Positions 56,223 to 64,000 of a stretch of 64,000 nt of DNA are shown here, one piece after another. The position numbers and the translations under genes are program-made. The stretch comes from Symbiodinium natans (taxonomy: Eukaryota; Sar; Dinophyceae; Suessiales; Symbiodiniaceae). The DNA is taken from contig CAJNDS010002378.1 of NCBI GenBank assembly GCA_905221605.1, positions 285,001-349,000 on the forward strand. Reading direction: 5' to 3'. The notes beneath the pieces were generated by a model, which saw only the letters and a list, made by a program, of their open reading frames with translations, made no database searches and was not told where the DNA came from. Within the stretch, counting starts at the first letter, position 1; every line of letters begins with the position of its first letter.

Positions 56223-57212
56223 CAGCAAAGTGCCCTGCGACGTGCCACAGGAAGGCGCCCTCCCAGATGCGTCCCCCGGGGGCAGGTTGCAGCCCGGAGA
56301 AGCTGCGAGCAACTCTTGGCAAAATGCGGGCGCTGGCTGCCTGTACCGGAGCTCATAGCACCAGCAGACCTATGTTGATCTCAGGGTAATCGCAACAATG
56401 TGGAACTTTTGTTGATATCGCAGTCCGCTACCGATCCAAGAGACCACACCACACGCGATTTAGGTTGATCTCTTCAATCTCTTTAAGAAAAAAGCAGGGG
56501 CCCAAGATTCAGGCCCCAGCACTTGGCAGGGTTGATCTGTGTTGCATTTCAGCACAATCACACGCATCCCCACGGGCACTTTCTTGTCCGCATCTTGCTC
56601 CAATTTAATTGAAGGTTTTGCTTAGGTTTTGGCTAGGTTTACGCGTCTAAGCAAATCGGTAGTCTCTTCATGATTCGGCAATGCGCAAAGAGCTATAGGT
56701 TTTGGAGTTTAAGGTGTTTTGCTGTTAAGGACGCGGGCTTGCGCTGCGCTGGGTTTGGGGTTTGGGTTGAGGGCTTTGGTGTTAAAGGCTCGGGATCGCA
56801 CTGCTCTTGGTCTGGGGTTTGGGTCTGGGTTTGGGGTTCTTATCGTTCGGATATTTTCTCTGGCCACCTGGATGCACTGGCAACATGGAAGTTCTCATCG
56901 CTCAGGCATGGATGCAATGGTAACATGGACGCATGAATGCTCTGACCACCCGGCTGCACTCATGGACGTTCTTATCGTTCCGGCACTGATCCCTGGTGAC
57001 ATGGACGTTCCGTGACAGTCTTATTTTTCGGGCATGGAAGGCGAGGGGCGGGGGGGGGGGGGGGGGTGTGGCAAGCCATCAAGGACCATGATCGTCAATG
57101 TCACCACGATGCCGACGTTCGGCTCCAGCATGCTACACTAGCAGGGCCCATCAACTCCGGTTGATCTTCACAAAGCCTATACGTACCGCAGTGCACTCTT
57201 CTTGTGCATTTG
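56223..57212. other. Intergenic stretch with G-rich telomere-like words and a poly-G run
   Basis: 56745-56850 is rich in GGGTTTGGGGTTTGGG-type words, a decayed TTTAGGG-like tract. At 56870-57010 words such as CATGGACG and TTCTTATCGTTC recur. A G17 run lies at 57050-57066. No gene is seen. The trans-splice acceptor for the GT8 gene should lie in the last 100 bp. Confidence 0.5.
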
Positions 57213-58895
57213 ATGACTTTCATTCGCCTGTGGGGTCTGGTGTGGACGGCTGCTTGGTGCTGGGCGCAGGCCTTTGAGATCTCCAGCGCCAGCACTGGCC
57301 AAGTTGCGCGAGACCACGGGCACTCACATGATCACTCACATGTTGCTGAAGTCTCAGCGACAGGGTCCTTAGTGCAGCGGAGTTACATGCGTCATGATAA
57401 CGATTACGACTTCAACACGGGGTCGGAGGCTGATATGTACCAGTTGACACTCCTGGAAGGTGCACAGAGAGATCAGACAACGCAGGCGATTGTGACCCAC
57501 GTGTGTAGCAAAGACTGGGCTCCAGGGGCTTTGGCGCTTGCTGCCTCTTTACGTGCAGCTGGAACTTCTCGGAATTTGGTCCTGATGGTCACAGATACAG
57601 TTGGCAGACGCTACCAAAAACTCTTCGCTTCCGTCTTTGACAAGGTGTATATCGAGGAGCCAGTAAAGCCCCATAATGGCATCACTCGAGACGGTGCCGA
57701 CTGTGTAACGCTTCAGCTGAGGGCTTGGCAGCTGCCCTATACGAAGATTTTGTACATGGATGCGGATATCATTGCTCTCAAGACCCATGATCCAGTCCTG
57801 GACACTTTCGGTGAGCTTTCTGCTCGTCAAGATTCTGGGCTGTTAGCTCAGTTCAACGGCGGCATGTTCGTGCTCGAGCCTTCAGCAGACAAGTTCAAGA
57901 AGCTGCGAGGACTATTGAAGTCGCAAGATGCAACATCGACAGCTGTCGGCAGCAATGGTGGCATTCAGCAGTTCCTGAACTATGCGTTTCCACCCTGCGC
58001 GCACGGGTCACAGGTAGGCTGTTGGCAAGGGGTGTTGGAAGATACCTACAACAAGTTCACAAGGGACATCAGCGAGACAGACCTCGATGCGGACAAGTTC
58101 GCAGCTCGTCACCAAATAGTGCTACAGCAGGGCAAAACTGGAAAATTAAGTTTCCTCTGGTGTTGAAGTTTTTTGACGTGCAAGCATCAAGGCAGTCATG
58201 TATTCTCACCCTTTTGGTTTCTCGCTGTTCGGCTTGTTCATGTTCGTGCTTTACGCTGCTGCGCAGTCTCATGGAAGGTAGGTACCGTTCTACGTCTGTA
58301 CCATGACACTGCCGTGACGACGGACGGAGAAAGGGAGAGAGAGAGAGAGACTGAGACTGGGGTTTAGGCCTGAAGGTGTTCAGTGACATGCGAACTCCAA
58401 CCCGAGGGGAAGACAATGACATAGGGGCAACTTTATGTTTTCCCTGGGAGCACAGAGGAGTATGAGGAGTGAGCCATCGTGGGGGGCAGTAGCATAGCGG
58501 GAAGGGGGGGGGGGAAGAACTTTGACTACAAGAGGGGCGATCTCCAACCCAGGTGAGGTTCAACAAGGGGCTGTGAAAACCACAGCCCTCCTAACCGACT
58601 GACCTGTGGACTTGCGCGCCCCTTGGGGCAGCTCTCCCTTCGGGGGGGGGCTAAGCGTGCGGAGAGAGAGAGAAAGACTACATGATACCATGGAAGATCA
58701 TTCTGCAGCATCCTGCGTTGCAAGAAGCTGAACTCCAACGGTGAAATGCTTTGTACTCCTAAGGCCAGCCTTCACTTCAGCGGCGACTGGGGTGGTGCCA
58801 GAAAGCCGTGGATGTCGGGCTGCTTGCACACATCGGATTCCATGACGCACCAGACAGGGTCCCTCCAAGGCAACTCCTCTGAAAAGTCAGCCTGA
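57213..58895 (+). CDS. Family 8 glycosyltransferase, secretory-pathway, glycogenin-like fold
   Basis: Two exons join in frame: 57213 to about 58118, and 58764-58895 (stop TGA), across a roughly 645-bp intron with a probable GT donor and the AG|G acceptor CTCCTAAG. The ATG at 57213 starts a hydrophobic signal peptide (MTFIRLWGLVWTAAWCWAQA). A His-rich linker (DHGHSHDHSH) follows. The GT-A catalytic domain comes next: ALALAASLRAAGTSRNLVLM, VYIEEP, LRAWQLPYTKILYMDADIIA with the DxD metal site, and FNGGMFVLEPS. Exon 2 supplies LHFSGDWGGARKPW, the conserved His and the Lys-Pro-Trp that contact the nucleotide-sugar diphosphate. About 345 residues in total. It transfers a sugar, likely glucose, galactose or xylose, in the ER/Golgi lumen; donor and acceptor are not inferable. 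The last 19 residues after KPW are unremarkable. Confidence 0.9.
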
Positions 58896-59803
58896 AGCGG
58901 TTATCAAAGGGCATTGCTACAATTGCTACATGTAACACATGCTGAGCCAAGGCAGGATGTTGCAGATATGGATGAACGCCTTTCATCAAGTGCAAGCACC
59001 AGACGGTCTTGAAGACCTTCTGCACACAGACTGCCCCGGCGAAGATGGCTGATCCGAGTGACGAAAAAGCTGTGCCTGTGCTATTCTTTGAAAGCTCTTG
59101 CTCACATAGCCAGCATGAGGCTGGCAACTTGTGGCAGGTGCCTTCAAGGAAGGGAGGCTGCTTTGAATCACCTCAAAATCACATTGCGCACTTGGGCATT
59201 TGTCTAAATCATGGTCCGTTTCCCAAGCGCAGTGGAGGAAATCTAGTCAGAAGTTCTTTCAAAACATCTCATTTGCAGCGATTGCAGAACAAGGAGGGCC
59301 AACCCAGACACGAAGCCAGCCTTTCTGGACCAAAGTATCTCGCATCTTAAGGGATCCAGCCGCGACAACTTGTGTGCATGTTGGTGTAGGAGTAGAATCA
59401 ACAAAAATGTACAAAGAAGCTGTGCAGCTGTCGGGCCGATGCGAGATTCTCGGGTGTTGGATAGTGTTTGTAAGGCGTGAAAATGCGTGAAACAAGGGAC
59501 AGGCACAATGGCTTTCGCCGTTTCTCGTGTGGTTCAGAAGTTTCACATATGCGGATTTGATTCTCATGCCAGATATCTTTCGTACTTGGATGGGCTTCTT
59601 GCCCCATGGGCTGAAGGACAAGCAAGCCTGGCACTAACCAACAGCTCAACACACTCAAAATGTACTTGGTCATTCGCATATGCTTAGACATGAACTGTTC
59701 AGTTCTTGCCTTCGCCGCTTCGCGCCGATGGTTGCAGCCAGCGGCTGTACGTGTAAGATGTAAAGACACCAGGGCCGGAACTGGTGGCACTGCCTGACCA
59801 AAA
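58896..59803. other. Intergenic or UTR sequence
   Basis: Several open frames overlap on both strands (for example + 59009-59350 and minus 59398-59841) without any family signal or consistent splice sites. No gene can be supported. Confidence 0.4.
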
Positions 59804-60403
59804 ATGCAGACTGGACAAAGAAAGTCACTTGCTTTGTCCAAGTTTCAGCAGGCAGGGAAGGCCACAATTGACAAGATCAAGAAGCAGAAGTCCGAGACAA
59901 ACAAGCCCAAGCAACAGGGATTCGACGTGGTTCAGATTGGCAGTCTGCTTTTTGCTGCGTGGATAGTGATTTGGATAGTTGCAGCCTCGGTGATATCGGC
60001 GGTTTTCTTCGTTCGCTACATGGGCATCATCCAGGACAATCAGTCTTGGTATCTTCGCCACGGCAGTGCGCGTTCTGCAGCAGCGGAGACGGCTGCTGTG
60101 CTGCAAGCTGCCATAGAGGCGAAAGAGGCTTTGATTGCCTCCATCAACTTCGGGCTCATCAGGACCAGCTACGATTATGCGGCAATTGAGAGCACTCTGG
60201 CACCTACAATGCTGCTAAAGCCTTTTCTGCGTTCCTTTGATATCACTTTCTCAGACAGGGTGGCAGGGCTTCATATCCGCCACCAGTCAGAAGAGGGAGG
60301 AAGGCAACTTGTGCTTCAGTCCAATGCGGAAGACTGCTACCTGCTTGGAACACAGGACTCTCTGTTGAACTGCAGAGCTTTTCTCGAGTTTTCAGATCTC
60401 TGA
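59804..60403 (+). CDS. Single-pass membrane protein with extracytoplasmic domain, probably first exon
   Basis: A 199-codon frame starts at ATG 59804. Residues 1-45 are basic (MQTGQRKSLALSKFQQAGKA and several KK/KQK groups), consistent with a cytosolic N-terminus. Residues about 46-72 form a strong membrane helix (IGSLLFAAWIVIWIVAASVI). The rest looks like a folded outside domain beginning with a helix (SAAAETAAVLQAAIEAKEAL), as in sensor domains of signalling receptors. It carries two Cys near the end (DCYLLG...LNCRAF). It ends LEFSDL and a stop, but the domain seems unfinished, so a donor may lie just before the stop. The sensor-type fold is inference. No catalytic domain was identified. Confidence 0.65.
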   Translation: MQTGQRKSLALSKFQQAGKATIDKIKKQKSETNKPKQQGFDVVQIGSLLFAAWIVIWIVAASVISAVFFVRYMGIIQDNQSWYLRHGSARSAAAETAAVLQAAIEAKEALIASINFGLIRTSYDYAAIESTLAPTMLLKPFLRSFDITFSDRVAGLHIRHQSEEGGRQLVLQSNAEDCYLLGTQDSLLNCRAFLEFSDL

Positions 60404-60710
60404 GCCAAAGCCATTCATGTAGCGAAGCGTACTGTAGCCCAATTGGCCTAGTTGGTGCCTTGACTCATCCAGCGACGTGAGGGCTGCGCAGATCTTGGCG
60501 TAGCCCAGAAATCCTTTCCGGCTGGCTCCCAAGCACCAGGGGGGGAATTTGCAATCAGTGTCTTCTCTTTCTGGGGCATGCCTTGAATCCGAAGTTCTGA
60601 CATTGCCAGAAGGCATGTATGCACTGGTTGGCATGTGCCTGCAGAGCGTATCTTCGAATTTTTAGGCCTAAGCATCTTCTGTCATGTTTGGAGTACTGTG
60701 CGACCGAACC

Positions 60711-61200
60711 CAAGTAGACATGGACAGCAGTACTCAGAATGACCGCATCCTGCAAGGCCTGGCACTCCGAGGCCATGTTCTTGAACATGAGCTTCGAAGG
60801 CCTGCGAGTGAACGTGCAAGTTCAGTGATATCATATGATTCGAAATATGATGTTTCATACTGTACTCCTTTGTTTTACTAGTGTTTGGAGCCGGCAGGTT
60901 CGCTCTTGATCGCTAGCACTGCGGCTCAAGCAGGTCGCAATGCCTAGGCAACAGAATTGCTAAAAAGACAACGTCTCCTTGTGACTCGGTCCTGCAAATG
61001 CAGCTTCACCTCGAGCAAGGCAGGCAAGTCTACACGACAACACTGCAGTGCAGATCTTCGGGTTTAGTTGAAAGGAGCGCAAAGCTCCGAGCACCAGCTC
61101 TGCTAACATGGCGGAGGATGCTGCGCAGCAGATCATTAATGCATTTGTGGACGCCCGGCTTTGCAATGCAACCGTCTGGTGTCTGATGAACGCTCTTTGA
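60711..61200 (+). CDS. Likely later exons of the membrane protein or a separate gene
   Basis: Protein-like + segments follow in order: about 60721-60830 (NDRILQGLALRGHVLEHELR), about 60999-61050 after a CAAATGCAG acceptor (LHLEQGRQVYTTTLQ), and 61075-61200 after an AG|G acceptor (ERKAPSTSSANMAEDAAQQI, then INAFVDARLCNATVW, stop). They could continue the extracytoplasmic domain of the upstream gene. A minus-strand frame at 61367-60960 is open too but less convincing. Confidence 0.35.
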
Positions 61201-61477
61201 CAACGATCCAAACGAGCTTGAGTTGATCTTGAGTAGGCGTAGTAGGTATTATTGAGTGGCAGGGTCGTTGCTGGCTCTTCAGGCCACATGCGAGGAGTCA
61301 TAAAACGCATGGAGCATGGAAGCCTAAATAAAGAATACATAATGCAGACGTAGCCATGTGAAGCCATGGGAATCGTATGGAACTATGCTGCTTATGCCGA
61401 ACCCATGCTTGGCATGACTTAACGTCGATGGCACGCCCCATTTTCGTCCCCTGTTTAAAAGTTTTAAGATGATGTTC

Positions 61478-63450
61478 GACGATGTCGCCGGTCGCCGCGA
61501 GCATCTGCGAGCATCTGCGAGCTCCGGCTGTTCCAACACTAAGGACGGCCTCGCAGCGGGACGAACACTGCCAATGCTGCGCCCTGCGGGAATGGAGCCT
61601 TGCAATGTGCAGACGCTCAGCAAATCTGACCGCAGGGCATCAACAAAGCTGGGGGTTCTGGACTGCGGGGGGCACAAGCTCTTGAAGCTAAGCAGGGGCA
61701 AGTGGATGCTTTGCGCGGTTTCGGGGCAGTGAACTCGAGTTCACTGCGAAGTCTCAGGATGGATCGAGCTCGGACGGCTTTGCGACTTGGCGGCATTGTT
61801 TGAATTCGGCAGCATCGAGACATGGAAGCAGTGACTCCGTTCTGCCAGGTCAATTCGTCCCCAGTCTGGGCAAGCTCGGCGGGTTCCTTTGGAGACTATT
61901 TCTCAGACGCTTGGACCGATGGGTCCCAGATGGAACTTGCATGGCAGTGCACAGTTATCCTAGCTTTAGCGTGAAAGGGCATTACCAGTAAACAAGCTAA
62001 AAATGATGGGATCCGGTGGATCCGGTGGGGCGAGATTTCTTGGCGCCACTTAGGATCTCCGTGGGCGCGGAAAATGTCGAGGAAGCTCGCCGGCAAATCG
62101 TGAATCGTGCTCATTTCCCCTGTTTCGGTTTCGATGGAATGCGCGCATGCGCAGCAGACCTAGACATCAGCTCCAGCCGCACGGGCCGCAAGAGTCTGGA
62201 ACAGCCTCCCCCCAAACCAAACTGGCAAGGTATCAGGCGGACAAGTCGTCAGATCCCCAATCCGTAGTATCAGGCCCAATGTTGCGTAACTTCAAGTGTG
62301 ATGACTTGGCAACGTTCATCTGATAGCGAGAGATAGCAGGTCGACTAGGAAGGGAGACGCATGCAAATACGCGCGAGAAAACATGAGTGGACGCTTTGGG
62401 TTCGGGTCGCGGTGGTCCCTGATAGAAGGTCTGGGACAAGGTCTGAAGTTGTATGGTGGTCCCTGGTTTCGGTCACGCCACAGCTCCAATATCTGCCTTT
62501 AGAGCATAGTTTGTCGGACGCCAAAGACTACAACTCCAGGAAGTCAACCTGCCTCTCGATGATTTCTGCGTCACCCTGAAGCTGGATGATGCCCCCCAGA
62601 TGCAATGCACCAGAGATGGGGGAGGGTGCAGGGAGAGAGAGAGAGAGAGAGAGAGACCGGGGAAGGAAGGAAGAGAGACCGGGGCAACCGCAAACTTTTC
62701 TCACCCAAGGGAGGGGCGTGAGAAGAAGAAGAAGAAGAAGAAGAAGAAGAAGAAGAAGAAGAAGAAGAAGAAGAAGAAGAAGAAGAAGAAGAAGAAGAAG
62801 ACAGCGCCAGAGGTATGCTATTAAAGGATCGTGCAATAACAAGGCTTCGGGGATGGTTCTAGGTTTGGATTCGTAAACATTGCTGGGGGCAACTTTTGCG
62901 TTTTGCAGGGGGTTCGGCCAGCGACGAAAGAAGGCCACGCTTCGCTGGTCGGCTGAACTGGGAGAACTCATGATGGCACGGAACTCCAGCGCGCGGCGCG
63001 AGGGGTCCTCGTGGTCCCCAAAGCCCACCAGCAGCAGCAGAAGAAGAAGAAGGACAAGAAGAAGCAGAAGAATAAGTAGAAGAAGAAGAAGAAAAGACGA
63101 AAAAGAAGCGGAAGAAGAAGAAGAAGGAGAATAATAAAAATATGTATGTGTATGAAAGGGGGAAGGGGAAGGTTTCGCGCTGGGCATGTGCAAACATGCC
63201 CCGAAGTAGAAGAAGAAGGAGAAGGGCAAAAATGATAGTAAGAAGAAGACATGGGCTGCAGATTGCTTATTGTGAGTTGTTGGTCGCTCCTTTTGGGGGC
63301 CACCTCATGTTCATCCGCCTTAGCGGATCGTGGTGTTTGGTGCCATCTGCAATGCAAATTGAGGCTTTGCTTTCCAGAACTCATGCTGTTGCTCAAGCCA
63401 AGGAACAAACATTGTATGCATTCCAGTTTCAGGATGACGAGGTTCTCTGA
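61478..63450 (+). CDS. Tentative multi-exon gene, unknown product
   Basis: Segments in order: about 61590-61732 (RRASTKLGVLDCGGHKLLKL), 61822-61974 (MEAVTPFCQVNSSPVWASSA, then FGDYFSDAWTDGSQMELAW), about 62022-62230 (DFLAPLRISVGAENVEEARR, then QIVNRAHFPCFGFDGMRACA), 62527 to about 62617 (LQLQEVNLPLDDFCVTLKLD), and a C-terminal one at about 63280-63450 (FGGHLMFIRLSGSWCLVPSA, then QIEALLSRTHAVAQAKEQTL, stop). Each is a convincing protein reading. Frames differ, and a (GAA)n tract lies in the intron after the fourth. The beta-rich fourth segment could be part of a C2- or GAF-like domain, but I cannot name it. Confidence 0.42.
62719..62802. repeat. (GAA)n trinucleotide repeat, about 27 units
   Basis: The array is pure AGA/GAA. 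It is preceded by a GA tract at 62632-62655 and followed by an imperfect purine-rich GAA region at 63030-63135. Arg-, Lys-, Glu- or Leu-only frames across it are artefacts. Confidence 0.97.
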
Positions 63451-63711
63451 CTGGACAATGCACATCTAAGTTTCTGATGCGTAAAGACATGTTGTGCTCG
63501 ATGGAGAGACGCCCTCGACCCCAAAATCCTAAAACTTGCAATAGGGGCCCAATCGGGATGTTGCGCATGTCCATGCAGTTCCGTGCACTTGATCGTCGAC
63601 TTAAGCCTTGAGCTGAGAAGAGTGCAGGCAACCCTAGCATTGAGCAACTGACTGCACAGTGTCAGCCCCAACAAAGATCAATCAATATCAATGGACGCAG
63701 AAACGCTCTCC

Positions 63712-63715
<4 letters not shown>

Positions 63716-63748
<33 letters not shown>
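63716..63748. repeat. (CT)n dinucleotide repeat in a polypyrimidine position
   Basis: The tract ends about 25 bp before the acceptor at 63772-63773 and so could serve as the polypyrimidine tract for the following exon. Confidence 0.9.
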
Positions 63749-63750
<2 letters not shown>

Positions 63751-63773
63751 CGTTTGTGTCGCATTCCTGGCAG

Positions 63774-64000
63774 GCCCGTGACACTTTTGCCCTTTGCTTG
63801 GGCATGTTTGTGGACCAGCGAAGGGCCGAGGCCGAGGCAAAGCTGCTCGATGCCAGAAAGGGGGGGAGGGGGGGTGCTGGAGATCCTCTTCAGACTGTCT
63901 TCAGAGTCTTGCATGGTTGCTTCTTGCTGCTTCGGGGCATGAGGTCGTTTGCTTTTCAGGGAATTGCCAGCTGCAGCTGTGTGACTGCTTTACCCAGCGG
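63774..64000 (+). CDS. Partial exon at window edge, unknown product
   Basis: After the acceptor GGCAG a + frame reads ARDTFALCLGMFVDQRRAEA and then EAKLLDARKGG, which looks like an amphipathic helix. It stays open to the window end, although the part after the poly-G run at about 63860-63875 is less convincing and may be intron. The family is not recognised. Confidence 0.3.

Noticed and set aside
61324-61701. 125-codon minus-strand frame
   Set aside because: It overlaps a + frame that reads better (RRASTKLGVLDCGGHKLLKL) and shows no domain.
62528-63229. 233-codon minus-strand frame rich in Leu and Ser, and Arg/Lys-rich + frames
   Set aside because: They cross the (GAA)n and purine-rich tracts. 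The convincing coding signal at 62527-62617 is on + in a different frame.
1-64000. CRISPR array, insertion sequence with terminal inverted repeats, rRNA or complete retrotransposon
   Set aside because: None was found. Repeats present are micro- or minisatellites and telomere-type tracts, and I saw no reverse transcriptase or transposase motif.

Overview
The window looks like nuclear DNA of a dinoflagellate. I infer this from gene structure, not from any marker gene. Recognisable proteins are spread over many short exons. Acceptors are almost always AG followed by G. Donors are a mixture of GT, GC and GA, which is the splice-site pattern known from dinoflagellate genomes. Short tracts of CCCTAAA/TTTAGGG telomere-type repeat are scattered through the window. 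There is no bacterial operon, Shine-Dalgarno or CRISPR signal. I cannot name the species. Homopolymers, dinucleotide, trinucleotide and hexamer microsatellites are frequent in introns and intergenic DNA.

Every gene I can identify is on the + strand. In order these are: a VHS-domain trafficking adaptor (4.16-6.15 kb); a coiled-coil protein (7.2-8.5 kb); a probable AP-2 alpha-adaptin appendage (10.0-11.4 kb); a YtcJ-type amidohydrolase assembled from six exons (12.59-16.23 kb); an AT-hook exon followed by exons with the helical domain of thymine-hypermodification enzymes (23.8-25.5 kb, perhaps to 27.5 kb); a mitochondrial carrier assembled from 13 exons (35.5-38.6 kb); a PH-like domain protein (46.3-47.4 kb); a calmodulin/centrin-like EF-hand protein (53.5-56.0 kb); a GT8 glycosyltransferase with a signal peptide (57.2-58.9 kb); and a single-pass membrane protein (59.8-60.4 kb or further). 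Between them are exons that read well as protein but belong to no family I recognise. These are listed separately with low confidence.

The most interesting locus is 23.8-25.5 kb. It encodes a protein segment resembling the helical domain of alpha-glutamyl/putrescinyl-thymine pyrophosphorylases (5-hydroxymethyl-dU DNA kinase helical domain), next to a two-AT-hook, Cys-rich exon. Dinoflagellate DNA is known to carry 5-hydroxymethyluracil in place of much thymine, so a nuclear, DNA-targeted thymine-modification enzyme would make sense there. A block of CCCTAAA repeats and a long degenerate G-rich block lie directly downstream.

Exon junctions given here come from reading-frame continuity, conserved motif spacing and AG acceptors. 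None is supported by transcript data. Stretches not listed contain only short open frames on both strands that I could not tell from chance.
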